64,000 nucleotides of DNA, taken from Xylophilus ampelinus (GTDB lineage: Bacteria; Pseudomonadota; Gammaproteobacteria; Burkholderiales; Burkholderiaceae_C). Positions 27,317 to 38,314 of the stretch are shown here, piece by piece. The position numbers and the translations under genes were made by a program. How positions within the stretch are numbered: the stretch's first letter is position 1; every line of letters starts with the position of its first letter. The stretch lies in contig NZ_QJTC01000006.1 of the NCBI RefSeq assembly GCF_003217575.1, positions 62,001 through 126,000 on the forward strand. The letters are read 5' to 3'. Under the pieces are notes generated by a model, which worked only from the letters and a program-made list of their open reading frames with translations, had not been told where the DNA came from and ran no database searches.

Positions 27317-28658
27317 TCACAGACACCCGCCCCTGCGACCGGCAGAGTCGTCCTGGCTGTCTTGTTCTGCCTCGTCCGTCGACTGCGGGCCGGCAGCCGA
27401 CGCAGCGCGCAGCTTGTCCTTTTTTTTCGGCCGCGTGCGCCCGGTGCCGCCCGGTCCCGGTACGGAAGGCTCGCCTGGACCGGATGCGTCGGGTCCAGGC
27501 GCTCGCCTGTCGACCGGCTCGAAGCCTGCCACCTGCTCCCGTGGAACCGGCTGCCCCTGACGCTTTTCGATCAGCCGGAAATGCGCTTCGGTTTCCGCGC
27601 TGACGAAGCTCACCGCCAGGCCGGCTTCGCCCGCGGCCAGTGCGGCCGATGCGGTGGACGTAGTCGGCCGCCGAGCGGGGCAGGTCGTAGTTGACGACTA
27701 CCGGCAATCGGGCGATGTCGATGCCGCGGCCGGCCAGGTCGGTGGTGACGACCAGGTCCCAGCGCCCGGCCTTCAATTCGGCCAGCACCTGGCTGCGGGC
27801 GCCCTGGCTCAGGTCGCCGTGGAAGGCGGTGGCGTAGACGCCGTTCTTGTAGAGCTTGTCGGCGACCGTCTCGGCGGCGTACCTGGTGGCGACGAAGACC
27901 AGGGCGCGGCCCCAGCCTTCCTGCTTCACCAGGTGGCGCAGCAGCTGGGTGCGCCGCGATGCGTCGACCTGGATCGCGCGCTGCACGATGGCCGGTGCGC
28001 TGCCGGGCTCGGGCACGACCTCGACTCGCACCGGGTCGCGCAGCAGTGCGGCGGCCAGCGTATCGACACCCTTCGGGAAGGTGGCGGAGAAGAACAGGTT
28101 CTGCCGCGCCGACGGCAGCTGCGCCAGGATGCGCTGCAGCTCGTCGGCGAAGCCCAGGTCGAGCAGGCGGTCAGCCTCGTCCAGCACCAGCGTCACCACA
28201 GCGTCGAGCCGCAGCGCCTTCTGCTCCAGCAGGTCGAGCAGCCGGCCGGGCGTCGCGACCAGCAGGTCGGCGCCGCCGCGCAGGGCCATCATCTGCGGAT
28301 TGGCCGAGACGCCGCCCACCGCCACTACGATTTTCGTGCGGTGCGGCAACCCGTGCGCCAGGCCGCGCAGCACGTCGCCCACCTGAACCGCCAGTTCCCG
28401 CGTCGGCACCAGCACCAGGCCGCGCAGGCGCAGCGGTGCCTCCCGCGGATAGCGACCGCGGGCGTCCTGCAGCATCTGCAGCAGCGGCAGGCCGAACGCC
28501 GCGGTCTTGCCCGAGCCGGTCTGCGCGATCCCCAGCACGTCCCGTCCCTGCAGCACCGCCGGCAGCGCCGCCGCCTGGATCGGCGTGGGTTCGCCGAACC
28601 CCCGGATGCCGGCCGCGTTGGCGAGAGAGGCGGACAGGCCGAGAGCTTCGAAGGACAT
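27317..28658 (-). pseudogene. rhlE: RhlE-type DEAD-box RNA helicase, frameshifted near the C-terminus
   Basis: ATP-dependent RNA helicase. From MSFEALGLS (28658) the frame holds all core motifs: PTPIQAAALPA, AQTGSGKTAAF, PTRELAVQV, VLDEADRLLDLGF, FFSATFP and HRIGRTGR. Right after this last motif (about 27627-27635) the frame shifts; the normal continuation AGEAGLAVSFVSAETEAHF lies in another frame and runs to a stop at 27317. A two-base loss explains it: the restored protein is 447 residues. As it stands the protein keeps the helicase core but has a foreign Arg/Gly-rich tail ending at 27294, so it may still work. An upstream in-frame ATG exists at 28679. Confidence 0.82.
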
Positions 28659-28871
28659 GGGAGAAAGAATTTCCGACATGCAAAGAAAGAACGGTTTTAG
28701 CCGCCACGGAAGATGTGAAAAGAACCCTGGCGAGCGACCCCGAGTGTGCAGCGAGGATCGGAGGCCAGCTTTTACAAGGCCAAGGCCAAGGGCTTGGTCG
28801 TCGGGTGAGACATCGCCCCGCCCGTTCGCAGGAGCGGCTGGGTGCCCCGTGCATCCGCCGGAAAACGGCAT

Positions 28872-28888
28872 GCTATTTAAATTATAGC
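28872..28888. repeat. Core of dispersed repeat (copy 7, core only)
   Basis: gctatttaaattatagc, an inverted repeat matching the core of the dispersed repeats, in the 254-base gap 28680-28933 upstream of the helicase gene. The G/C arm is not recognisable. Nothing else was seen in this gap. Confidence 0.5.
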
Positions 28889-28933
28889 AAGAAGCCAGCG
28901 CGGAAAAACGGTTTGAGCCCTATCGGATGCGGA

Positions 28934-29161
28934 TCAGGGTGAGCGGTGCAGCCGCGGCGCCGACAGTGCGTCCAGGTTGTCGGCGATGGCCGTGTCGAGG
29001 TCGGGCCAGCGGCCCAGCAGGTGCGCCGCCGCCACGTCCTTCTGCAGCGTCTTCAGGTCCTTGACGGTGGGGGCCACCTTGATCTGGGCGATAGCGGCCG
29101 CGGGGTTGCCGCCGCGGGCGATCGCCAACACCTTCCGGGCCCAGTCGTTGGCGCGCGCCAT
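28934..29161 (-). CDS. Small protein of unknown function
   Basis: 75 residues starting MARANDWARKVL at 29161, no signal or membrane segment, Ala-rich and probably helical, with a Lys-rich middle (KVAPTVKDLKTLQKDV). I do not recognise the family. Codon use is like that of neighbouring real genes (G/C third positions). It stands between the helicase promoter region and msrA, 107 bases from the latter, on the same strand; it could be co-transcribed with msrA. Confidence 0.6.
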   Translation of the reverse strand: MARANDWARKVLAIARGGNPAAAIAQIKVAPTVKDLKTLQKDVAAAHLLGRWPDLDTAIADNLDALSAPRLHRSP

Positions 29162-29267
29162 CGGAAATCCTCGTGTGAAAGGGCAGCGCCTGCGGCTGCC
29201 GAGGGCGCCCACCGCGGGCGCCGAGCCGCCGACGATACGCGAAACCGCCGGGCGCCCGCCGCGGGCC

Positions 29268-30038
29268 TCAGACGCCCTGGGCCACCAGCACCGGCGTGGC
29301 CCGGTACACCTCGGGCATCAGGGTCTGCAGCTCGGCCAGTTTCGGCAGGTCGAAGCGGGCGATGTACGGCGACTGCGGGTTGCGGGTGGCGTAGTCCTGG
29401 TGGTAGGCCTCGGCCGGGAAGAAGCCCTGGCCGACCGGCGACAGCACGGTGACGATACGGGCCGGAAACGCGTGGGCGGCATCGAGCTGCGCGATGTAGG
29501 CCTCGGCGATCCGCTTCTGCTCGGCGTCCTGGTAGAAGATGGCCGATCGGTATTGGGTGCCGGTATCGGGCCCCTGGCGGTCGCGCTGGGTGGGGTCGTG
29601 CGCCACCGCGAAGTACACCTGCAGCAGTCGGCCGTAGCTGATACTGGAAGGGTCGTAGGTGATCTTCACCGCCTCGGCATGCCCGGTGCGGCCGCTGCCG
29701 ATCGCCTCGTAGCGCGCCGTCTCGGCCGCGCCGCCGGCATAGCCCGATACGGCATTGAGCACGCCCCGCGTGTGCTGGAACACCGCCTGCACGCCCCAGA
29801 AGCAGCCGCCGGCGAAGACCGCGGTGGCGGTCCGGGCGGGCGTTGCGGCGGCGACCAGCGGGATATCGACCGTCGGCGCGGGCAGCTTCACCCCTTTCTC
29901 GGCCGCCGCGGCGCTGCCGCCGAAATACGCCCACGCCGCCAGCGCGATAAGCCCCGACGCCACGAGCGATTTGGAGCCGGCCAAGCCGGGGCGAGCGGAG
30001 CGGTATGTGGCGGGCTTGGCATGGCGTGGGAGCGGCAT
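29268..30038 (-). CDS. msrA: Peptide-methionine (S)-S-oxide reductase, exported
   Basis: Repairs oxidised methionine (S form). 256 residues: an N-terminal hydrophobic stretch at about 25-45 (SLVASGLIALAAWAYFGG) indicates a signal peptide or anchor, so it acts outside the cytoplasm. The catalytic domain (about 70-240) has AGGCFWGVQAVF with the nucleophilic Cys, GRTGHAEAVKITYDP and QYRSAIFY, and a C-terminal QDYATRNPQSPYI. Its usual partner MsrB survives in this window only as a fragment at 18194-18303; another copy may exist elsewhere. Confidence 0.93.
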   Translation of the reverse strand: MPLPRHAKPATYRSARPGLAGSKSLVASGLIALAAWAYFGGSAAAAEKGVKLPAPTVDIPLVAAATPARTATAVFAGGCFWGVQAVFQHTRGVLNAVSGYAGGAAETARYEAIGSGRTGHAEAVKITYDPSSISYGRLLQVYFAVAHDPTQRDRQGPDTGTQYRSAIFYQDAEQKRIAEAYIAQLDAAHAFPARIVTVLSPVGQGFFPAEAYHQDYATRNPQSPYIARFDLPKLAELQTLMPEVYRATPVLVAQGV

Positions 30039-30157
30039 GGCAGGTCTTTCTGCGCCACGGTGGCGCGAACGGCGGGCGGGAGACGGTTGGAGCATCGCCC
30101 GGCGGCGAAGTTCAGCCGGGTGCGCCAGGCCCTTACGCGCCGGCCGGCGCGCCGGTT

Positions 30158-31306
30158 TCAGCGCCCGAGCGCTTCCGACACCGCCGCACCCAGCTCGATC
30201 ACCGACAGCGCGTAGTGGCTCGACCAGTTGTAGCGGGTGATCACGTAGAAGTTCTCGGTGCCGGCGATGTAGGTCGGCATGTCGGCGCCGTTCTGCAGCT
30301 CGACCAGCGCCAGCGGGCCGGCGTGCTCGCGCGCCGCGCCGTCGAGCACCGCGCCCTTGGCGGCGAAGGCGGCGGGGCTGAAGGTGGGCAGGATGTCGGG
30401 CGCGAGCAGCGCGTCCTTGTCGAGCCGTTCGGCGTCGAAGGCGACCGGGTAGTGCGTCGGCATGCCGGTTTTCCAGCCGAAGGCCTTGAAGTAGCTGCCG
30501 ACCGAGCCGATCGCGTCGGCCGGGCTGCCGAACAGGTCGATGCGACCGTCGCCGTCGAAATCGACCGCGTACTTGCTCCAGCTCGAGGGCATGAACTGCG
30601 GCAGGCCCATCGCGCCGGCATAGCTGCCGCGCAGGGCGAACGGGTCGAAATTGCCGCGGTTGGACAGACTCAGGAACTGCTCCAGCTCGCCGCGGAAGAA
30701 GGCGATGCGCTCGGCCGCGCGCGGATGGGCGGCGGGGAAGTCGAAGGACAGGGTCGAGAGCGCGTCCATCACCCGGAAGGTGCCTACCTGCTGGCCGTAG
30801 ACCGTCTCCACCCCGATGATGCCGACGATGATCTCGGCCGGCACGCCGTAGGTGCGCTCGGCCCGGGCCAGCGCGTCGCGGTGCTCCTGCCAGAAGCGCA
30901 CGCCGGCCCGGATTCGGACCGGGTCGACGAAGCGGCTGCGGTAGACCCGCCAGTTCTTGGTGGTGCCGCGCGGCGCCGGCATCATCAGGCGCGGTACGGT
31001 GGGCAGGAACTGTGCCTGGCCGATCGCTTGGCGCACCCATTCGCGGTCGCGGTCGAGGTCGCGGCGGGCGGCCAGGTCGTCGGCGAACTGCATCGCCTCG
31101 GCCTGGTCGGCGTAGAAGACCGGCGGCGGCGGCGGGGCGGCCGGCCGGCGCGCGGGCTTGGAATGGGCTGCGGCCTGCGCCCTCGCGTCGCCGGGAAGGC
31201 CGATGCCCGCCGCGATGCCGGCCAGGCCGGTGGCGAGGGTGGCGGCGGCGATGCGGCGCAGCGCGGGGCGGCGGTCGTCCGGCAGGGAGCGGGGAGTAAG
31301 GGGCAC
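30158..31306 (-). CDS. Lytic murein transglycosylase (MltB family)
   Basis: Cuts peptidoglycan glycan strands in the periplasm. 382 residues from a GTG at 31306; no ATG occurs before the conserved part. A signal peptide is at about 15-45 (ATLATGLAGIAAGIGLPGDARA). The catalytic region shows GVPAEIIVGIIGVETVYG with the Glu, then SYAGAMGLPQFMPSSW and FDGDGRIDLF. The product lacks an obvious lipobox, so it may be soluble (SltB-like). The stop of the transglutaminase gene lies 32 bases upstream, suggesting one transcript. Confidence 0.9.
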   Translation of the reverse strand: MPLTPRSLPDDRRPALRRIAAATLATGLAGIAAGIGLPGDARAQAAAHSKPARRPAAPPPPPVFYADQAEAMQFADDLAARRDLDRDREWVRQAIGQAQFLPTVPRLMMPAPRGTTKNWRVYRSRFVDPVRIRAGVRFWQEHRDALARAERTYGVPAEIIVGIIGVETVYGQQVGTFRVMDALSTLSFDFPAAHPRAAERIAFFRGELEQFLSLSNRGNFDPFALRGSYAGAMGLPQFMPSSWSKYAVDFDGDGRIDLFGSPADAIGSVGSYFKAFGWKTGMPTHYPVAFDAERLDKDALLAPDILPTFSPAAFAAKGAVLDGAAREHAGPLALVELQNGADMPTYIAGTENFYVITRYNWSSHYALSVIELGAAVSEALGR

Positions 31307-31338
31307 GGGTCGGGTCGAGCAGGAGGGGGGCGGCGCGG

Positions 31339-33444
31339 TCAGGCGCCGGAGGAGGAAAGGGCGGCGGTGCCCGCGCGGACGGCGGGCCAGGCCAGCGCGC
31401 CGAATTCGCGACGCAGGGCGGCCAGCGCGCCGCGCTGCGACGCCGGATCGGCACGGCCGTAGCGCATCGATTCGAGCCGCAGCAGCCAGGTCTGCACCGC
31501 CGCGCCGTCGCTGCCGAAGGCGCGCTGCACTTCGGCCGCCATCGCGCGCGGCGGCATCTGCGGCGGCAGCGCCAGGCCCAGCCGCTCCAGCCGGCGCCGG
31601 GCGCGGGCCAGCAGCAGCAGCCACGGGTCGTGCGAGCGCCGGGCCACCGTCGCCCAGACGGCGCCGGCGATGCTGGTCACAGCCACCAGGCCGGCCAGGA
31701 TGCGGGCCAGGTCCTGCCAATCCGGCGCGCCGAAGCCCAGCCGTTTGAGCAGGTCGAACTGGCGCTCCTGCGTGTAGTTCAGCACCCACTGGTTCCAGCG
31801 GTTGTTCACCGCCTCCCAGCCGGCGCGCAGCTGCTGCACCATGCCTTCGCCGATCACCGCGCCGAAGGCTCCGGCGAACGCGCCCTGCGGCGCGGGCAGC
31901 CGGACCAGCTGGCCGATCCGGTCGGGCGAGACGGCCGAGGTGGGATCGACCCGCATCCATCCGCGGCCGGCCTGCCAGATCTCGGCCCAGGCGTGGGCGT
32001 CGCTCTGGCGCACCGTCCAGTAGCCGTCGACCGCGTTCAGGTCGCCGCCCTGGTAGCCGGTGACGATGCGGGCCGGCACGTCGGCGGCCCGCATCAGCAC
32101 CACGAAGGCCGAGGCGATGTGCTCGCAGAAGCCGGCCTTGCGGTCGAACCAGAACTCGTCGGCCGTCTCCCGGCCGTAGATGCCCGGCTCCAGCGTATAG
32201 GTGTAGCCGCCGGTGCGCAGCCGGCGCATCGCGGCCGCCACCAGGGCCGCGGTGGGGTCGCCGCCCGCTGCCGACTGCGGATCGGCCTTCGCCTGCGCCA
32301 GCAGCTCGGCGGCCAGGGCGCGGGTGCGCGGGTCGAAGCCCTCGGGCAGCTCGGTGAAGTAGCGCATCGCCGGCATGCGCCGCTCGGGACCGTGGCGGAA
32401 ATCGGTGAAGCTCTCGGCCTTGTAGCGCAGCAGCTGGTTGACCGGACGCAGCGCGGTCCATTGCAGGTCAGCGCTGCGGTAGGCCTCGACGCCCTCGGGC
32501 TTCTCCGGCGCCGCGTCCAGCGTCAGCAGCCAGGTGCGGCGGCTGGGCTCCAGCGTGGCCTCGTAGCGCACCGGCGTGCCGCTCACCTGCAGCGGGCCGG
32601 GCTGCTGCCAGCGCGGCGCGTACTCGCCGTTCGCGCCCCGGGCGGAGAGCGGGCGCCAGCGCCGGCCGTCGAAGGTGGAGAGCACCGGTCCGCGGAAGTA
32701 CAGGTCCTGCTGCGGCGGCGGCGTGTTGCCCGGCGTGTCGAACCGGATCCGCATCGCCACGCCGTCGTCGAGCGCCAGGCTGGTGATATTGCCGATCTCC
32801 ATGTCCTGCGCCAGGCCGCTGCGCCCGCGGGTCTGGTCGTCCGGCACGCCCCAGAGCGGCGCCACCCGCGGGAAAAACAAGAACAGCACCAGCATGATCG
32901 GCGCACCCAGCAGCATCATCCGTGCCGAGGTGCGGGCCGCTGCGGCCAGCGGCGGCCGGCCGACCGGCATGTGGGCCTGCACCAGCGCGCTCAGCAGGCC
33001 CCACAGCGCCACCACCATCGCGAAGGCCACCGGCAGCGACTGCGAAACGAAGAAGTTGGTGAGCATCGCGAAGAAGCCCAGGAAGAAGATCACCATCGCG
33101 TCGCGCCGGGCGCGCAGCTCCAGCGTCTTCAAGGCCAGCAGCATGATGACCAGCGTCACGCCGGCCTCGCGGCCGAGGATGGTCTTGTGTGTCAGCAGGG
33201 TGGCGCCTGTGCAGACCGCCACCAGCCCCAGCAGCCACCAGCGGCCCGGCAGCGGATCGGCCCGCCAGGCCAGCCGGGCGCGCCACAGCAGCGCCAGCGC
33301 CGCCACCGCGCTGGCCCACAGCGGCAGGTAGGCCACCTGCGGCAGCAGCACCCAGGCGAGCACCGCCAGCAGGAACAGCGTGTCGCGGCTGTCGCGCGGC
33401 AGGGCGGCCGCGGCGGCCAGCGGCCGGGCGAACGGGTTCAGCAT
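31339..33444 (-). CDS. Transglutaminase-like TgpA-type membrane protein (DUF3488 domain)
   Basis: Inner-membrane protein of 701 residues. About six membrane segments occupy residues 20-210, a periplasmic transglutaminase-like domain follows (about 330-500), then one membrane segment near 560-580 and a cytoplasmic tail. The Cys-His-Asp triad is visible in GFCEHIASAF, SDAHAWAEIW and RVDPTSA. TgpA of Pseudomonas is an essential periplasmic protein of unclear substrate. It overlaps the DUF58 gene by seven bases and forms the standard moxR-DUF58-tgpA operon. Confidence 0.9.
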   Translation of the reverse strand: MLNPFARPLAAAAALPRDSRDTLFLLAVLAWVLLPQVAYLPLWASAVAALALLWRARLAWRADPLPGRWWLLGLVAVCTGATLLTHKTILGREAGVTLVIMLLALKTLELRARRDAMVIFFLGFFAMLTNFFVSQSLPVAFAMVVALWGLLSALVQAHMPVGRPPLAAAARTSARMMLLGAPIMLVLFLFFPRVAPLWGVPDDQTRGRSGLAQDMEIGNITSLALDDGVAMRIRFDTPGNTPPPQQDLYFRGPVLSTFDGRRWRPLSARGANGEYAPRWQQPGPLQVSGTPVRYEATLEPSRRTWLLTLDAAPEKPEGVEAYRSADLQWTALRPVNQLLRYKAESFTDFRHGPERRMPAMRYFTELPEGFDPRTRALAAELLAQAKADPQSAAGGDPTAALVAAAMRRLRTGGYTYTLEPGIYGRETADEFWFDRKAGFCEHIASAFVVLMRAADVPARIVTGYQGGDLNAVDGYWTVRQSDAHAWAEIWQAGRGWMRVDPTSAVSPDRIGQLVRLPAPQGAFAGAFGAVIGEGMVQQLRAGWEAVNNRWNQWVLNYTQERQFDLLKRLGFGAPDWQDLARILAGLVAVTSIAGAVWATVARRSHDPWLLLLARARRRLERLGLALPPQMPPRAMAAEVQRAFGSDGAAVQTWLLRLESMRYGRADPASQRGALAALRREFGALAWPAVRAGTAALSSSGA

Positions 33445-34406
33445 CGGGCCAGGGCCTCCAGGCAGCGCCGTTGGTGGGCCGCGCCGTGCGCCGGCGCGAT
33501 CTGCAGGCCCGGCAGCCGCAGGCCGTAGGGCACACCCAGCCGCTCGGCCTGCTGCACCCAGGAGCACAGGCGCGAGAGCCGGGTCTCCATGTCGGTCGTG
33601 CCGGCTTGCGCATGGTCGAGCCAGAGGTCCTGCTGCTGCGACTGGTGGGTGTCGCGGCTCACCAGGTCGTCGGTGCCCGCGGCGATGGCGCGGGCCGCTT
33701 TCTTCCACACCACCAGCCGCACCGGGTCGCCGCGCTGGTAGGCGCGCACCCCGTCGATCTCGCCCGGCCCGTGGGCATGCATCTGCAGCGCGGCTGTGCC
33801 GGCGCGCGGCTCGCCGGTGGGCAGCGGCGGCGGCGGCAGTTCGGGCGCCGGGTAGACCAGCACCTCGGACGCCGGCCGCCAGAGCGCCCAGACCCGGAAG
33901 CTGCCGATCGGGAAGCGCGTCTCGGCCGTCACCGGCGGCACCGGGTGGATGCCGCGCGCGGGCGCCTCGAAGGCGATGCGCACCGTGGCCTGGCCGCCGG
34001 CCGGCACGTCGGTCCAGGCGCGGGCGTCGCTGCCCTGCACCGCGAGGGACACCGCATGCCGTGGGGTGGCGCGCTCGCTGGCCAACTGCACTTCCAGCGT
34101 GGCGGCGCTGCCGGCGAAGGCGGGCTCGGGCGGCACCAGGTGCAGCGTCAGGCCGCGCAGGGTGCCGTGGCCCAGGTGCATGCCGACCAAGGCGGCGCCG
34201 GCCAGCAGGAAGGTGAGCAGGTAGCCCAGGTTCAGTTCGAAATTGATCGACGCCACCAGCAGCACCAGCAGCGTGGCCGCCAGCGCCAGGCCGGCGCGCG
34301 AGGGCAGGATGTAGACGTTGCGCTGCGTCAGCACCTGCGTGTCCTGCCGCGGCAGCCGCGCCAGGAACCAGGCGTTGACGCGGCCGGTGCGGGGCTGCTT
34401 GGTCAT
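33438..34406 (-). CDS. DUF58 protein of a MoxR-linked operon
   Basis: 322 residues. Two membrane segments lie at about 35-80 (LALAATLLVLLVASI and LGYLLTFLLAGAALVGM); the rest is a beta-rich and vWA-like region. The DUF58 signature is GPGEIDGVRAYQRGDPVR followed by VVWKKAAR. In known systems DUF58 proteins work with MoxR AAA+ ATPases in envelope protein assembly or activation. It starts eight bases from the MoxR stop and overlaps the TgpA start. Confidence 0.88.
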   Translation of the reverse strand: MTKQPRTGRVNAWFLARLPRQDTQVLTQRNVYILPSRAGLALAATLLVLLVASINFELNLGYLLTFLLAGAALVGMHLGHGTLRGLTLHLVPPEPAFAGSAATLEVQLASERATPRHAVSLAVQGSDARAWTDVPAGGQATVRIAFEAPARGIHPVPPVTAETRFPIGSFRVWALWRPASEVLVYPAPELPPPPLPTGEPRAGTAALQMHAHGPGEIDGVRAYQRGDPVRLVVWKKAARAIAAGTDDLVSRDTHQSQQQDLWLDHAQAGTTDMETRLSRLCSWVQQAERLGVPYGLRLPGLQIAPAHGAAHQRRCLEALARC

Positions 34407-34413
34407 GGCCGTA

Positions 34414-35334
<921 letters not shown>

Positions 35335-35381
35335 AGGGCACCGACGTTAGCTGAAAAAAGAGGACGCCAGTCCGAAGAGAC

Positions 35382-36335
35382 GTGAATAAAACAGGCTACT
35401 TCACCCATAAGGACTGCTGGAAGCACGACATGGGCGCCGGGCACCCCGAGTGCGCGGCCCGGCTCGATGCGATCGAGGACCGCCTGCTGCTGACCGGCGT
35501 GGCCGATGCGCTGGAGCGCCGCGAGGCGCCGCTGGCCAGCCAGTCCCAGATCGTCCGCGCCCACCCGGTGGCGCACCTCGACCGGCTGCGCGGCATGACC
35601 GACCGCCTGGCCGAGGACGTCGCCGCCGGCGGCCCCGAGCATACCGCGATCGATCCCGACACCCGCCTCAACCTCCACACCGTCGATGCCGCCCTGCGCG
35701 CGGCCGGTGCCGCGGTGGCCGCCACCGACGCGGTGCTGTCGGGCGAACTGGAAAACGCCTTCTGCGCGGTGCGCCCGCCGGGCCACCATGCGGAGGCCGC
35801 CAGGGCGATGGGCTTCTGCTTCTTCAACAACGTGGCGGTGGCGGCGCGGCATGCGCTGGAGGTGCACCACCTCGGGCGCGTCGCGATCGTCGACTTCGAC
35901 GTGCACCACGGCAACGGCACCGAGAACATCTTCGCCGGCGACGACCGGGTGCTGATGGTCGGCATCTTCCAGCATCCGCTCTATCCGTTTTCCGGTACCG
36001 ACCACCCGGCCCCCAATATGCTCAACCTGCCGGTGCCGGCCTATACCCGCGGCATGGATGTGCGCGAACTGATCGAGATGATGTGGATCCCGCGGCTCGA
36101 AGCGTTCGAGCCCGAGATGGTGTTCGTCAGCGCCGGCTTCGACGCCCACCGCGAGGACGACCTTGGCCAGCTCGGCCTGACCGACCAGGATTTCGCCTGG
36201 ATCACCGGCCGGGTCAAGGACATCGCCCGGCGCTACGCGCGGGGTCGCATCGTCTCGTGCCTGGAGGGCGGCTACCACCTAGACGCGCTGGCACGCAGCG
36301 TCGAGCAGCACATCCGGGTCCTGGCCGACATCTGA
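35382..36335 (+). CDS. Histone-deacetylase-family hydrolase (AcuC/acetylpolyamine amidohydrolase type)
   Basis: Zinc-dependent deacetylase, 317 residues, cytoplasmic. Conserved elements: RPPGHHAEAARAMGFCFFNN, then VAIVDFDVHHGNGTENIF with Asp/His zinc ligands, SAGFDAHREDDLG and a final CLEGGYHLDAL. The bacterial members act on acetylated polyamines or proteins; the substrate here is unknown. Single gene upstream of etfBA, with a 253-base gap holding an inverted repeat. Confidence 0.9.
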   Translation: MNKTGYFTHKDCWKHDMGAGHPECAARLDAIEDRLLLTGVADALERREAPLASQSQIVRAHPVAHLDRLRGMTDRLAEDVAAGGPEHTAIDPDTRLNLHTVDAALRAAGAAVAATDAVLSGELENAFCAVRPPGHHAEAARAMGFCFFNNVAVAARHALEVHHLGRVAIVDFDVHHGNGTENIFAGDDRVLMVGIFQHPLYPFSGTDHPAPNMLNLPVPAYTRGMDVRELIEMMWIPRLEAFEPEMVFVSAGFDAHREDDLGQLGLTDQDFAWITGRVKDIARRYARGRIVSCLEGGYHLDALARSVEQHIRVLADI

Positions 36336-36502
36336 GGCGGGAAGCCCGGCGTCGGCGCATGCCGGCGTGCCGCGCGCAGGGGTGGAAACATGAGGGTACA
36401 TGCCCTGCCGCGGCCTCTCTATAATGAAAAAAGAACGACCGTGCTTTTGTATGCCCCGGCGCCGGTCGCCCCCGATGGGCGCAGGTCGATCGTCCGTGTT
36501 TG

Positions 36503-36520
36503 GTTAAGTGGACGCTTAAC
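36503..36520. promoter_or_regulatory. Inverted repeat upstream of etfBA (operator-like)
   Basis: GTTAAG-tggacg-CTTAAC, six-base arms and six-base spacer, 69 bases before the etfB start in the gap 36336-36588. It resembles a dimeric repressor site; the regulator is not in the window. Confidence 0.45.
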
Positions 36521-36588
36521 GAAACGCGGATGTGCATAGAATCGATCGCATATCCCCGATTCCCACCATCCTCACAGGAGCCGCAGCA

Positions 36589-37338
36589 ATGAAGGTTTTG
36601 GTCCCCGTCAAGCGGGTAGTCGACTACAACGTGAAAGTCCGTGTGAAATCCGACGGCAGCGGCGTGGACATCGCCAACGTCAAGATGAGCATGAACCCCT
36701 TCGACGAGATCGCGGTAGAGGAAGCGGTGCGCCTGAAGGAAAAGGGCATCGTCACCGAGATCGTCGCGGTCAGCTGCGGTGACACCAAATGCCAGGAAAC
36801 CCTGCGCACCGCGATGGCCATCGGCGCCGACCGCGGCATCCTGGTCGAGACCACCGCCGAGCTGCAGCCCCTGGCCGTCGCCAAGCTGCTGAAGGCACTG
36901 GTCGACAAGGAGCAGCCTCAGCTGGTCATCCTCGGCAAGCAGGCAATCGACGACGACAGCAACCAGACCGGCCAGATGCTGGCCGCGCTCGCCGACCTGC
37001 CGCAGGCCACCTTCGCCAGCAAGGTCGAAGCGACCGCGGACAAGGTCACGGTCACCCGCGAAGTCGACGGCGGTCTGGAAACCATCGCGCTGACCCTGCC
37101 CGCGATCGTCACCACCGACCTGCGCCTCAACGAGCCCCGCTACGTCACCTTGCCCAACATCATGAAGGCCAAGAAGAAGCAGCTCGACGTCGTCAGGCCC
37201 GAGGACCTGGGCGTAGACGTGACGCCCCGCCTGAAGACCCTCAAGGTTTCCGAGCCACCGAAGCGCGGCGCCGGCATCAAGGTGCCCGACGTCGCCACGC
37301 TGGTGAACAAGCTCAAGACCGAAGCCAAAGTGATTTGA
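36589..37338 (+). CDS. etfB: Electron transfer flavoprotein, beta subunit
   Basis: Small subunit of ETF, which takes electrons from acyl-CoA dehydrogenases and passes them to ubiquinone through ETF:QO. 249 residues beginning [17 protein letters not shown] behind cacaggag. The ETF signature is present as [12 protein letters not shown] and [19 protein letters not shown]-site residues lie in [17 protein letters not shown]. It is 17 bases from etfA, with an acyl-CoA dehydrogenase next, which fits its job. Confidence 0.97.
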   Translation: MKVLVPVKRVVDYNVKVRVKSDGSGVDIANVKMSMNPFDEIAVEEAVRLKEKGIVTEIVAVSCGDTKCQETLRTAMAIGADRGILVETTAELQPLAVAKLLKALVDKEQPQLVILGKQAIDDDSNQTGQMLAALADLPQATFASKVEATADKVTVTREVDGGLETIALTLPAIVTTDLRLNEPRYVTLPNIMKAKKKQLDVVRPEDLGVDVTPRLKTLKVSEPPKRGAGIKVPDVATLVNKLKTEAKVI

Positions 37339-37355
37339 GGAAGAGAGAAAACAAC

Positions 37356-38300
37356 ATGAGCGCACTCGTCATCGCGGAACACGACAACCAGTCGATCAAG
37401 CCCTCCACCCTCAACACCGTGACCGCCGCCATCGCCTGCGACGCCGACGTGCACCTGCTGGTGGCCGGCGCCGGCGCCCAGGCCGCGGCCGACGCCGCCG
37501 CCAGGATCGCGGGCGTGACCAAGGTCATTCTGGCCGACGGCCCGAGCCTGGCCGAAGGCCTGGCCGAGAACGTCGCGGCGCAGGTGCTGGCCCTGGCGGG
37601 AAACGGGGCCGGCAGCTACGGCCACATCCTGTTCCCGGCCACCGCCGCGGGCAAGAACGTCGCGCCGCGCGTGGCCGCCAGGCTCGACGCCGCGCAGATC
37701 AGCGACATCACCAAGGTCGACAGCCCCGACACCTTCGAGCGCCCGATCTACGCCGGCAACGCCATCGCCACCGTGCAGAGCGCCGACAAGACCAAGGTCA
37801 TCACCGTGCGCACCACCGGCTTCGACCCGGCGGCGGCCGAAGGCGGCAGCGCGACGGTCGAGAAGGCCGAGGCCGTGGCCGACAGCGGCAAAAGCAGCTT
37901 CGTCGGCCGCGAAGTCACCAAGAGCGACCGTCCGGATCTCACCGCCGCCAAGATCATCGTCTCGGGTGGCCGGGCACTCGGCAGCGCCGAGAAGTTCGAC
38001 GAGGTGCTGACGCCGCTGGCCGACAAGCTCAACGCCGGCCTGGGCGCGAGCCGCGCCGCGGTCGATGCGGGCTACGCGCCCAACGACTGGCAGGTGGGCC
38101 AGACCGGCAAGATCGTGGCGCCGCAGCTCTACATCGCCGCCGGCATCTCGGGCGCGATCCAGCACCTGGCCGGCATGAAGGACTCCAAGGTGATCGTCGC
38201 GATCAACAAGGATGCCGAGGCGCCGATCTTCTCGGTGGCCGACTACGGCCTGGAGGCCGACCTTTTCGTGGCGGTGCCGGAACTGGTCGCCGCGCTCTGA
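37356..38300 (+). CDS. etfA: Electron transfer flavoprotein, alpha subunit
   Basis: FAD-binding large subunit of ETF, 314 residues, behind ggaagaga. N-terminal domain about 1-190; the C-terminal FAD domain has [29 protein letters not shown] and [13 protein letters not shown] followed by [15 protein letters not shown] hairpin terminator follows the stop (38315-38340), so the next gene may have its own promoter. Confidence 0.97.
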   Translation: MSALVIAEHDNQSIKPSTLNTVTAAIACDADVHLLVAGAGAQAAADAAARIAGVTKVILADGPSLAEGLAENVAAQVLALAGNGAGSYGHILFPATAAGKNVAPRVAARLDAAQISDITKVDSPDTFERPIYAGNAIATVQSADKTKVITVRTTGFDPAAAEGGSATVEKAEAVADSGKSSFVGREVTKSDRPDLTAAKIIVSGGRALGSAEKFDEVLTPLADKLNAGLGASRAAVDAGYAPNDWQVGQTGKIVAPQLYIAAGISGAIQHLAGMKDSKVIVAINKDAEAPIFSVADYGLEADLFVAVPELVAAL

Positions 38301-38314
38301 CGCTCTACGCTCCG

